Shown: positions 1 through 6,274 of the stretch, piece after piece
How positions within the stretch are numbered: the stretch's first letter is position 1
Layout of the letters: each line of letters starts with the position of its first letter
NCBI RefSeq assembly: GCF_946478885.1
Contig: NZ_CAMLDX010000140.1
Span: 1 to 6,274 of the forward strand
Length of the DNA stretch: 6,274 nt
Direction: 5' to 3'
From: an uncultured Bacillus sp.
GTDB taxonomy: Bacteria > Bacillota > Bacilli > Bacillales_B > DSM-18226
The notes under the pieces: model-generated
What the model saw: only the letters and a program-made list of their open reading frames with translations
The model's database searches: none
What the model was told of the DNA's origin: nothing
Made by a program: the position numbers and the translations under genes

Positions 1-51
1 GGGGGAACTTCAAATGAATCAATAATCGAGGAAGAATTGTATGGAAGTTAA
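1..51 (+). CDS. Possible 3' end of a plus-strand gene (partial)
   Basis: Frame 1 of the plus strand is open from the first base to a TAA at 49-51 and reads GGTSNESIIEEELYGS. The hydrophilic, acidic composition is like the C-terminus of a real protein and unlike the hydrophobic, Ile/Phe/Lys-rich readings of the AT-rich spacer that follows. A weak plus-strand hairpin with a T-run lies about 45 bases downstream, which would fit a gene end. Only 16 codons are visible, so no family or function can be assigned, and a chance open frame is quite possible. If real, this gene converges with the minus-strand operon. Confidence 0.3.
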   Translation, partial: GGTSNESIIEEELYGS

Positions 52-94
52 TATATACATATTTGTAAAAATATGCTTATTGCACTTATAGGTC

Positions 95-113
95 AGTGTT
101 AATGACACTTTTT
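95..113 (+). terminator. Weak candidate terminator, plus strand
   Basis: AGTGT (95-99) pairs with ACACT (105-109) around a five-base loop and runs straight into TTTTT (109-113). The stem is only 5 bp with two G-C pairs, so it would be a poor terminator. It is worth noting because it lies shortly after the possible plus-strand gene end at 51. It could easily be chance. Confidence 0.22.
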
Positions 114-601
114 AATTTTCAATCGAATTGTGACCTTTGAAAACACAATAGTAAAAAGGCGGCAACAAAATGAAGTAATTTTAATCTTTTTGCAAGTTAC
201 CAGGTGGAAGGAAATTGTGATACCTCTTTTAGTTGAAATCCTTTTTGCTGGAGGAGTAAATGTATGTACTTAAGGATTTGATTTACGCCTCCTGCCCGCC
301 GGCTTGACATTAATGACGGATGAGTTTAGTCTATGGATTGAACATGATTCTTCCAGCTTATATACTCTTGCTCCATCTGCGTTTCTTCCATTTGTCGCTA
401 ATTCTGCTGATATTGAAACCAACGAAATCCCATACGATAATTCTGAGAATCAGGTGTTTTTCCATCCCTTTTAAAACGTATTACTTTACCTGCTCCATTG
501 ATACCTTTTTCAAAGCGATATTTCAATATAAACTATTGAAAATCTATCCCAGTCTAATTCGCGAAGAAAATACTAAATATTTCCAGTTTTACAGGATAAA
601 A

Positions 602-649
602 TTAATACCGAATCTTCCTTTTATAAAAAAATGAAGTGTTCGGTATTAA
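602..649 (-). terminator. Perfect 11-bp inverted repeat, possible operon terminator
   Basis: TTAATACCGAA (602-612) is exactly complementary to TTCGGTATTAA (639-649). Inside the 26-base interval CTTC (614-617) can pair with GAAG (633-636), and TTTTATAAAA can fold further, giving a long hairpin with a small bulge. Read on the minus strand, the stem is followed by TTTTATCC, a short T-run. It begins 66 bases after the TAA of the dehydratase-like gene. The position suits a terminator for the operon, but the stem is AT-rich and the T-run is only four bases, so a weak terminator, an mRNA 3'-end-stabilising structure or a remnant of a small repeated element are all possible. Confidence 0.42.
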
Positions 650-715
650 CCTTATATTTCTATACTCAATTGATGATACATGATTTTTGTATCAAAACTA
701 AGTGTTCTTTTCTAA

Positions 716-2383
716 TTATCCTATTTTATCCACTACTTTAATGTTTCTTTTAACTTTAAATCGGCGAGTAGAAAACCTGTTTGAAATACCATAAGTATGA
801 TAAACGGCATTTGCTGACGTACAAGCAACAGAATGTTTGGCAACCTTCAAGGGTTTCGTAATTAACGAATTATTTTTCTTAAGCTCATCTGCGGAAATGC
901 CTTTTTTGGCTAAAGCTTCATCAAACTCCTTTTGTGCAGCCTGCTTTGCCTTAAACAACATCATCTGAATTCTGCTATATACATTTATTGCTCCGTCACC
1001 CGTCGTTTCAATAGGCAGGAAAATTGCTTCCGGGTAAATTTCAGTAATCATTGATTGGACACCGTCTGAAACACCAGAAGAAGGCATACACCCAAAAGGT
1101 TTAACGGAAATCGTCATGTTTACTTTTCGCTTTATCACGTTAAGAATGAGCTTTCCAACCTCCATATGTCCCTCACCGCCTCGCAGATGGTTATTATAGT
1201 GATTATGAGCAGTCTTCGCAATCTCATCCATATCAGGTAAATGATATCCACGGAGTCCACTTACTTTCGCATATGTTTGAAACATCATTCTCACAGCGCG
1301 ATCTGCCAACTGAAGCATACGCAGGCGCATTTGCGCATTCTTACCTTGGAGGCCTTTACGCCCGGAATCGGCCTTACGCAGGTTCATACGTTTAAGGGTG
1401 TCGTAACGCCCCTCCCAAATTAAAAATAAGATCCATGCTGTCACAGGCTGTACGTCTACTTCAGCTCCCTCCTCTTCTAAAAATTGCTGCAGGTGGTAGT
1501 TACCGGCACCCTCCGTTGTCATTGCCCAAAACTCTCCGATAATACTTACTTTTGGTTTGACGATTGTACGATCTACTTTAACGTTTTGCAGTTCCTTGCG
1601 GCATCGGTTTAAAGCTTTTATAAGAGAGTTACGTTTACTGAAAGCTTCATATAAATAATGTTTACAACGATCTATAGCTGCATTTGTTGATCCCTTGACT
1701 ACCTCATACGGGCGGATACGATAACCCAGCGCATTCAAAATATCCCCGATTAAAATGGCCTTAAAAAACGTAATGAAAAAAGAACCATCTAATTTAAGGG
1801 CAGATTCTTCACCTGTTGCCTGCTTTAACCCGCTCTGCTGCTGGAACAGAAGAACACGAAAGCCGTCAAATCCGGCATCCCTTAGTGCTTTCCGGTACTC
1901 CGTCACATATGTACCAAAGCGGCAAGGACCACATGATCCACTTGTAACGAAAAGATAGCCTTGGACAATTTCTTCCTTCGATTTGCCTTCCTCATCTCTT
2001 AAGTACGTAAGATATTTTATCAAATTCCCAACAGTGAAGTAGGTCGGGTTACATTGTCCCCGATTCCCAAATTCCTTTCCAAAACGTAATGAATCTGCAT
2101 CCGAGCAATTCATATGTTTGATATTGTAGCCTAATCCTTTGAGAGCCCCTTCTACCAAATAGTCATGTGCCATCGTAAATCCTCCAAAAAGGATCGTCGT
2201 TGACTCTTTGTCCTTTACAAAAAACTGACGCGGTACGAGATCAAACCACTGAGATTTTGTCTGATTAAGACCTAATTCAGCTTTTTTTTCCTCTTTATAC
2301 CGACTAAAGCTTTCTTCTAATTTACGATCAACATCATTTTGTTCAAAATCTTGAATACGTACTCGATCTTTAGCAAATTTCAT
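716..2383 (-). CDS. 2-hydroxyacyl-CoA dehydratase-related iron-sulfur protein (COG3581-like)
   Basis: The product (555 residues from the chosen ATG) resembles the COG3581 group, related to the dehydratase subunits that receive electrons from BadF/HgdC-type activases. Recognisable blocks, numbered from the ATG at 2383, are LFGGFTMAHDYLVEGA (65-80), RGQCNPTYFTVGNLI (108-122), SGSCGPCRFGTY (148-159), IIGEFWAMTTEGAGNY (281-296) and KPFGCMPSSGVSDGVQ (428-443). C93, C111, C151, C154 and C432 are candidate iron-sulfur ligands; C111, C151, C154 and C432 lie inside these blocks. There is no signal peptide or clear membrane segment, so it is probably cytoplasmic. It follows the activase fusion directly, so the two are presumably cotranscribed and form a complex. 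The frame extends to an ATG at 2407 (563 residues), one base after the upstream stop, but AAGAGGTG at 2395-2402 precedes the inner ATG at 2383, while the outer one has no Shine-Dalgarno site. The 11-base spacing is long, so the outer start with reinitiation remains possible. Family assignment is firm; reaction and substrate are unknown. Confidence 0.9.
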   Translation of the reverse strand: MKFAKDRVRIQDFEQNDVDRKLEESFSRYKEEKKAELGLNQTKSQWFDLVPRQFFVKDKESTTILFGGFTMAHDYLVEGALKGLGYNIKHMNCSDADSLRFGKEFGNRGQCNPTYFTVGNLIKYLTYLRDEEGKSKEEIVQGYLFVTSGSCGPCRFGTYVTEYRKALRDAGFDGFRVLLFQQQSGLKQATGEESALKLDGSFFITFFKAILIGDILNALGYRIRPYEVVKGSTNAAIDRCKHYLYEAFSKRNSLIKALNRCRKELQNVKVDRTIVKPKVSIIGEFWAMTTEGAGNYHLQQFLEEEGAEVDVQPVTAWILFLIWEGRYDTLKRMNLRKADSGRKGLQGKNAQMRLRMLQLADRAVRMMFQTYAKVSGLRGYHLPDMDEIAKTAHNHYNNHLRGGEGHMEVGKLILNVIKRKVNMTISVKPFGCMPSSGVSDGVQSMITEIYPEAIFLPIETTGDGAINVYSRIQMMLFKAKQAAQKEFDEALAKKGISADELKKNNSLITKPLKVAKHSVACTSANAVYHTYGISNRFSTRRFKVKRNIKVVDKIG

Positions 2384-2394
2384 GAATATATTCA

Positions 2395-2402
2395 CACCTC
2401 TT
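2395..2402 (-). promoter_or_regulatory. Ribosome-binding site deciding the start of the dehydratase-like gene
   Basis: On the minus strand AAGAGGTG lies 11 bases before the ATG at 2383-2381. It matches GAGGTG of the Shine-Dalgarno consensus and lies downstream of the competing ATG at 2407, so it can only serve the inner start. The spacing is longer than the usual 6-9 bases. Confidence 0.5.
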
Positions 2403-2408
2403 GTCATT

Positions 2409-5400
2409 TTATTCAGATATCGCTTTTTTCTCAGGAGAATTGTTTAACTGATCATAAATTGGACCATGTATGAATTCCCGTCGTTTTTTCTCAATAAGGT
2501 ACTCTAATTCTTTCTTTTTACGTGCTAAATCCTCAAGGCGCTCTTCATGAAGTCCTAAGCTATGGGCATACGTTTTTACACGAATTTTGATCGAACCGCT
2601 TGGCTTATTGGCATCAATATCATGAAGTGCAGAATAAGGTGTACCTGCCGTTGAAATTACCGAGTCAATCAACCCGTATGTAGGGGCATCATGTCCGCAT
2701 TTAAAACTGGACAGATCCAGAACAGCAACGTTCGGATGACGAGCAGCAAATTTAGCAGCCCACACCTTTTGCACACTGTTTGAACTGAAGTTTTCCGGCC
2801 AGACATCTGTAACTTCCAACGCGTATTCAACTCTGCCGCTTTCTAAATTATCCTTAAAGAAGCGGCGCAGCCAAGCTTCATCCTTTGGAATAGAACGCAT
2901 GGAAAGAATCGGATAGCCCAGAACCTGAAACTCATCTAAAACGCCATGGTTCAGCCCGGGATCGGAGTGATAGGGGCGACCAATCATTAAAATGGCAAGC
3001 TTATTTTCTCTTTCCATTTGTTCTAATATCATTCGGCCTTTTTCCTGCATTTCAGCATCAAAAAGCTCCATCGCTTTCCAAGCTTCTTCAGCAGCATAAT
3101 CACTTTCATCCTCCGATATTTGTAGAAAATCCTTAAAGGCTTCATATAATTGTTTTTTCTGCAGATTTAGTTCCGTAAAGGTTACCGCTGGATCAAAATA
3201 TGTGATTCCTCTAGTTTTAAAAAAGTCTGTTTCCTTTGTAAACGCAGCTTTAATAACATTTGGAGTACCTGCTACAATCGGACAACTTGAGGAGTCCATT
3301 ACATTATGAAGGTACGTCGGGATATGAGTGATACATGGAAAAATGATAGCATGAAGCGGCCTCTTTTCACGGTGGTGTTTAAATAACAAATTATGCACGT
3401 GTGCCTGTGCTACTTTTGATGGATAGCAGGGATCAATCGATCCATACTTACCTCCCTCTTGCCACATTTCCTCACTTGTATCGTCGCTAAATACGATATT
3501 TCGCTGATCAATGCCGAGTGTTTCAAAATAAGTTCTCCAAAATGGTGCTGTTGACCAAATGTTTAGAACCTTTGGGATGCCGATACGCAGCTGCTTCCTC
3601 CATTCCATAGACTCTGCGGATGAACGCTGAAATGGACGGGCAATTTTTTTCCTCCTTTTACCAAAACCCAGAAATCCAGCTTTGACTTCAATATCCTCAA
3701 TCGTTTGATTTTCCTCTGGTAGTGGAGAAGGATCGTAAAAATGTCTAAACATATGACGTGCTTCATATTCAACGAGATTCGGGTATTGTTTTTTCAACCG
3801 GTTACGCTCCTGAATGATCTGGAGCATAGTCTCTTTATCCTCTACCGTTCCCTTTTCACAGCTAAAACCTGAGATATAGCGAGCAGTTTGCCCATCCGGT
3901 GTAGATGTGTCAATAAACGTACGGCTGCAATTGTTCGGACAAAAATTGCAGCGTGTTGATTCATCATTTCGAGATGTATACTGCATACCAATTGCCGCTT
4001 CCAAACCAAGAAAAGTAGAATATCCTCTGCGCTTTACTACACGAAGAGTTTCCATTGCTGCTCCAATCGCACCTGCTTCTCCAGTATGCGGGTGAACAAA
4101 AATCTGTGCATCCGGAACCCGTTCTTTAATATAATCAACCTGGGCTTTAACAGCAGCAAGGTTATGCTGCGTTCCGCCCTGCAGAACAAACCTTCTGCCT
4201 AGTTCTGACATACGTGGAATTTGCACGACATATTGCCAGATATTTTTAGGCAGTACAAGGGCCAGCCCCGCTAATAATTCCTCCTTTGCATAGCCTTCCT
4301 TCTGAAAATTCACCCTATCTGAATCAAGAAAAACAGCACATCCATAGGAAAATTTCGGACTAAGTTCAGCTCTAAAGGCCGTGTCGGCATATTCATGTAT
4401 CGGAATACCGAATTGATCCGCCATTGCCTGTAAAAGCATTCCATTACCGGCTGAACATTGATTTGACAAACGGAAATTACGAATATCCCCATTTTTGAGA
4501 AAAAGGACTTTAATGTCCTGCCCGCCTATATCACAAATCACATCAATGTCACCGAAAAAATGGACGGCACTCATCATATGAGCTACGGTTTCAACAATAT
4601 TCACATCTGCTTTTAATGTCTTTTCGAGTACATCGGCCGCATATCCTGTGGCTCCAAATCCTGTAATTTCTAATTTTGCGTCAGCTGCATGTACCTTTTC
4701 GTAAATACGCCCGAGAATCTCTTTCGTATCTTGTATTGGATTTCCTTTAGACAACTGATATTCCTTTAATAGAATCCGGCCATTCATATCGACTAAAACA
4801 GCCTTCGATGAGGTAGAACCTCCATCTAGCCCCACAACAGCTCTAATCGTTTCTCCCGGCCTAAATTCAGCCGGACAGAACTTTGAAATACTATATTGAC
4901 GGCGAAAGCTCTCTAATTCTTCAACACTTTTTACAAGAGGAGAGCCTGCTTTTTCTCCAAGCTTTGCTTTACGCCCATAAGTAATAAATGCTTTTAACTC
5001 CTCAAGACCTTTATATACACCAACCCCCTGAGGCTCGTGCAAGCCATACATTACTGCCCCGTAAGCTGCATAATACTGGGCATTTTCCGGGATAAAAATC
5101 AATTCTTCCAGTGGGATATCTTTCGGGCAGTTATATCCCCGCTCCGCCCAGACTTGAGGGATTCGTTTTCTCCAGCATTCTTGAAGAAACGGCAAATATG
5201 TATTCGGTCCTCCTAATAGCAGCACCTTATGCCGCAATGTATTCCCCCGAGTCAACACCGACAGATTCTGCATCACAATGGCATCCGCCAATGAACACAT
5301 AATTTCAGATGACGGTATACTGCTTTTTACCAAATTTACAATATCTGTTTCAGCAAACACTCCGCATTTAGCTGCCACATGATGGAGTTTTGAATCATCA

Positions 5401-5918
5401 AATGAAAGCTTTGCGACTTCTTCTTCCGGTATTCCGACTTTAATCATACATTTATCAATCGTAGCACCTGTTCCCGAAGCACATTTGTCATTCATTGACG
5501 TAATCGCCTGCTTATCTCCAGTTTCTTTGTTTTCTTTAAAAATGATAATTTTGGCGTCCTGGCCCCCTAGTTCGATGACACTGCCTACATCGGGATGTAG
5601 CTGTTCCACTGCCATCGTCACAGCATTCACTTCTTGGACGAACTTAGCGCCAATATGCTCGGCAATTGGCCCCCCGCCAGAACCAGTAATAAATACTCGT
5701 ATATCTTCCTTTTTCACATTTGAGAATTCTTTCTCGATCTGAATCAAAAAATTAAGGACCATTTCCGCCTGTTTTGTATGGTGGCGCTGATAATCAGACC
5801 AAAGAATTTCTTTCCTTACAGAATTAACCACTGTCGCCTTTACAGTGGTTGACCCTACATCAATCCCTATAAATAGATTCCCTATGTTCTGGTTTTTGTT
5901 TACCTCCAACAAAATCAC
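2409..5918 (-). CDS. Tandem BadF/HgdC-type activase fused to a DUF2229/COG3580 dehydratase-like region
   Basis: This 1169-residue protein should be a cytoplasmic ATP-driven electron donor of the acyl-CoA dehydratase activase family. ATPase domain 1 (about 15-295) shows GIDVGSTTVKA (18-28), ELGGQDAK (116-123), NDKCASGTGATID (143-155), C185 in AAKCGVFAETDIV, and LLLGGPN (233-239). ATPase domain 2 (about 360-630) repeats the pattern: GLDGGSTSSKA (363-373), DIGGQDIK (463-470), C488 in SNQCSAGNG, C527 in YGCAVFLDSD, and LQGGTQHN (579-586). Next comes a cysteine module, C657-x2-C660-x3-C664 with C687, then a basic linker (about 747-765). The DUF2229/COG3580-like part starts at IGIPKVLN (779-786), with C831 (CYPSKVA), C862 (FPCITHIP), C879 (CPIVAG), GRPYHSDPGLNHG (980-992) and C1074 (SFKCGHDAPTYG). 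The tail (1124-1150) is charged and helical-looking. Known activases are single-domain homodimers of about 260-270 residues, so this is a four-part fusion. The start shown is GTG at 5918, but the ribosome-binding site favours TTG at 5912 or 5909; no ATG is available. Family is certain; substrate is unknown. Confidence 0.95.
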   Translation of the reverse strand: MILLEVNKNQNIGNLFIGIDVGSTTVKATVVNSVRKEILWSDYQRHHTKQAEMVLNFLIQIEKEFSNVKKEDIRVFITGSGGGPIAEHIGAKFVQEVNAVTMAVEQLHPDVGSVIELGGQDAKIIIFKENKETGDKQAITSMNDKCASGTGATIDKCMIKVGIPEEEVAKLSFDDSKLHHVAAKCGVFAETDIVNLVKSSIPSSEIMCSLADAIVMQNLSVLTRGNTLRHKVLLLGGPNTYLPFLQECWRKRIPQVWAERGYNCPKDIPLEELIFIPENAQYYAAYGAVMYGLHEPQGVGVYKGLEELKAFITYGRKAKLGEKAGSPLVKSVEELESFRRQYSISKFCPAEFRPGETIRAVVGLDGGSTSSKAVLVDMNGRILLKEYQLSKGNPIQDTKEILGRIYEKVHAADAKLEITGFGATGYAADVLEKTLKADVNIVETVAHMMSAVHFFGDIDVICDIGGQDIKVLFLKNGDIRNFRLSNQCSAGNGMLLQAMADQFGIPIHEYADTAFRAELSPKFSYGCAVFLDSDRVNFQKEGYAKEELLAGLALVLPKNIWQYVVQIPRMSELGRRFVLQGGTQHNLAAVKAQVDYIKERVPDAQIFVHPHTGEAGAIGAAMETLRVVKRRGYSTFLGLEAAIGMQYTSRNDESTRCNFCPNNCSRTFIDTSTPDGQTARYISGFSCEKGTVEDKETMLQIIQERNRLKKQYPNLVEYEARHMFRHFYDPSPLPEENQTIEDIEVKAGFLGFGKRRKKIARPFQRSSAESMEWRKQLRIGIPKVLNIWSTAPFWRTYFETLGIDQRNIVFSDDTSEEMWQEGGKYGSIDPCYPSKVAQAHVHNLLFKHHREKRPLHAIIFPCITHIPTYLHNVMDSSSCPIVAGTPNVIKAAFTKETDFFKTRGITYFDPAVTFTELNLQKKQLYEAFKDFLQISEDESDYAAEEAWKAMELFDAEMQEKGRMILEQMERENKLAILMIGRPYHSDPGLNHGVLDEFQVLGYPILSMRSIPKDEAWLRRFFKDNLESGRVEYALEVTDVWPENFSSNSVQKVWAAKFAARHPNVAVLDLSSFKCGHDAPTYGLIDSVISTAGTPYSALHDIDANKPSGSIKIRVKTYAHSLGLHEERLEDLARKKKELEYLIEKKRREFIHGPIYDQLNNSPEKKAISE

Positions 5919-5923
5919 TTCCT
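5914..5923 (-). promoter_or_regulatory. Ribosome-binding site of the activase fusion gene
   Basis: The minus strand reads AGGAAGTGAT, nine of ten bases matching the Gram-positive consensus AGGAGGTGAT. The GTG at 5918 lies inside this site and so is an unlikely start. In-frame TTG codons at 5912 and 5909 lie 5 and 8 bases after the AGGAAG core, normal spacing for this group. The protein would therefore begin two or three residues later than annotated, at a TTG. Confidence 0.55.
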
Positions 5924-6084
5924 CAAAACGAATATATGGGTTTAAATACGAACAGCATTAACGCTATATACATAGTTATAAATATAATTACTCAAAATCT
6001 CCCTAGTAATACGTAAATTAATCGATTTTTAATACATATCAGTTAACCTAAACTGTTATTCCTGTCATGCACTTTCTGATTTAC

Positions 6085-6113
6085 ATAATATCTAGGGGGT
6101 TTCGAAAAGCCAA
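6085..6113 (-). promoter_or_regulatory. Candidate sigma-A promoter for the operon
   Basis: On the minus strand TTGGCT (6113-6108, four of six to TTGACA) is followed after exactly 17 bases by TATTAT (6090-6085, five of six to TATAAT). Transcription would begin near 6078 and leave a leader of about 160 bases. It is the best match I found by eye between the upstream terminator and the gene, but such AT-rich sequence offers several partial matches nearer the start. Confidence 0.35.
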
Positions 6114-6218
6114 ATAATATTAAATATAGTATTTACTGGTTTGATGAAAAAAATCTATTAAGAATAAGTTTGGCTAAGAGAGATACTGTCCAAAATGAGG
6201 AAGTTAACCCCTACTTGC

Positions 6219-6247
6219 AAAAAAAGGCACTCTCAATGTAAGCGCCT
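6219..6247 (-). terminator. Rho-independent terminator of an upstream minus-strand gene
   Basis: On the minus strand AGGCGCT (6247-6241) pairs with AGTGCCT (6231-6225), with one G-U pair, around a nine-base loop, and the stem runs into seven consecutive T (6225-6219). This is a well-formed intrinsic terminator. It would end transcription coming from right of the window, which argues that the activase operon needs its own promoter. On the plus strand no T-run follows, so it works in one direction only. Confidence 0.6.
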
Positions 6248-6274
6248 AATGATATTCTGGAGTGAAAGCTCTTA

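Larger units (their letters stand above)
52..715. other. AT-rich intergenic region without a convincing gene
   Basis: This stretch of about 660 bases separates the possible plus-strand gene end from the stop of the dehydratase-like gene. It contains a weak plus-strand hairpin with T-run (95-113), a short GC-rich patch near 286-304 that stands out from its surroundings, and a perfect 11-bp inverted repeat (602-649). The longest open frame, 104 codons on the plus strand at 320-634, has no ribosome-binding site, reads as Leu/Ile/Phe/Lys-rich low-complexity protein and ends inside the inverted repeat, so I do not call it a gene. A minus-strand frame at 326-532 has a more protein-like composition but carries an in-frame TAG and no clear start. 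I see no tRNA, CRISPR repeat or complete mobile element. Confidence 0.6.
5919..6274. other. AT-rich upstream region of the operon
   Basis: About 355 bases with no gene on either strand that I can support. It holds a candidate sigma-A promoter (6085-6113), a small hairpin CAGTT/AACTG (6040-6055) in the would-be leader, an AT-rich dyad TAAATA-TAG-TATTTA (6121-6135) just upstream of that promoter, and a minus-strand terminator (6219-6247) separating the operon from whatever lies to the right. On the minus strand the last three bases of the window read TAA, which could be the stop codon of that upstream gene. I recognise no riboswitch fold. Confidence 0.5.

Noticed and set aside
127..149. ATTGTG...CACAAT inverted repeat resembling a Rex or FNR operator
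   Set aside because: The 11-base spacer does not fit Rex (8 bases between TTGTG and CACAA) or FNR half-site spacing, and no promoter or gene start lies beside it.
130..273. 47-codon plus-strand frame starting at GTG 130
   Set aside because: There is no ATG and no ribosome-binding site at the GTG; the length and composition are within chance for this AT-rich stretch.
250..307. GGAGGAG (250-256) followed by ATG 260 and a 15-codon peptide
   Set aside because: The spacing is good, but the peptide is very short and no plus-strand gene follows that it could lead.
320..634. 104-codon plus-strand open frame in the gene-free region
   Set aside because: It has no ribosome-binding site, is dominated by Leu, Ile, Phe and Lys as expected for random AT-rich DNA, contains no recognisable motif, and ends inside the 602-649 inverted repeat.
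674..694. TGATACA/TGTATCA 7-bp hairpin just after the operon
   Set aside because: The stem is AT-rich and no T-run follows on the minus strand, so it is not a convincing terminator.
5930..5937. CATATATT on the minus strand resembling a sporulation sigma-E -10 box
   Set aside because: It lies so close to the start that almost no leader would remain, and no matching -35 element is found at the right distance.
6108..6175. AGCCAAA (6108-6114) and TTTGGCT (6169-6175) as ends of a small mobile element
   Set aside because: The repeats are only 7 bp and do not extend, there are no target duplications, and the interval carries no coding sequence; chance is the simplest explanation.
6187..6211. TGTCCAAAATGAGGAAGTTAACCCC as the terminal repeat of an IS3-like element
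   Set aside because: The general look is similar to some IS3-family ends and a terminator lies inside of it, but there is no transposase sequence in the window and no partner end, so it cannot be supported here.

Overview
The window carries one two-gene operon on the minus strand, flanked by AT-rich sequence in which I find no complete gene. The Gram-positive style Shine-Dalgarno sites (AGGAAGTGAT and AAGAGGTG), a probable GTG/TTG start, AT-rich spacers and the protein family itself point to a Firmicute (Bacillota), probably a Bacillus relative or a clostridium. I cannot name the species.

Layout from left to right. Positions 1-51 look like the last 16 codons of a plus-strand gene entering from outside. 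Positions 52-715 are gene-free and include a perfect 11-bp inverted repeat (602-649) that may be the operon's terminator. Positions 716-2383 (or 716-2407) encode a protein of about 555 residues of the 2-hydroxyacyl-CoA dehydratase-related family (COG3581-like). Positions 2409-5918 encode a protein of about 1169 residues that fuses two BadF/HgdC-type ATPase (activase) domains to a cysteine module and a dehydratase-like DUF2229/COG3580 region. Positions 5919-6274 hold a candidate promoter for the operon and, at the far right, a good minus-strand terminator belonging to something upstream of the window.

How the genes work together. In characterised systems (2-hydroxyglutaryl-CoA dehydratase, benzoyl-CoA reductase, double-cubane proteins) a homodimeric ATPase with one [4Fe-4S] cluster at its interface pushes single low-potential electrons into an iron-sulfur partner that performs a difficult reduction or dehydration. 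Here the two ATPase halves sit in one chain, each with a cysteine pair spaced exactly as the other (C146/C185 and C488/C527, 39 residues apart). Dehydratase-like partner regions lie on the same chain and in the next gene. The inference is an ATP-driven electron-injection enzyme in two polypeptides. Nothing in the window (no CoA-transferase, acyl-CoA dehydrogenase, ferredoxin or transporter) identifies its substrate; the family is known only as a conserved uncharacterised one.
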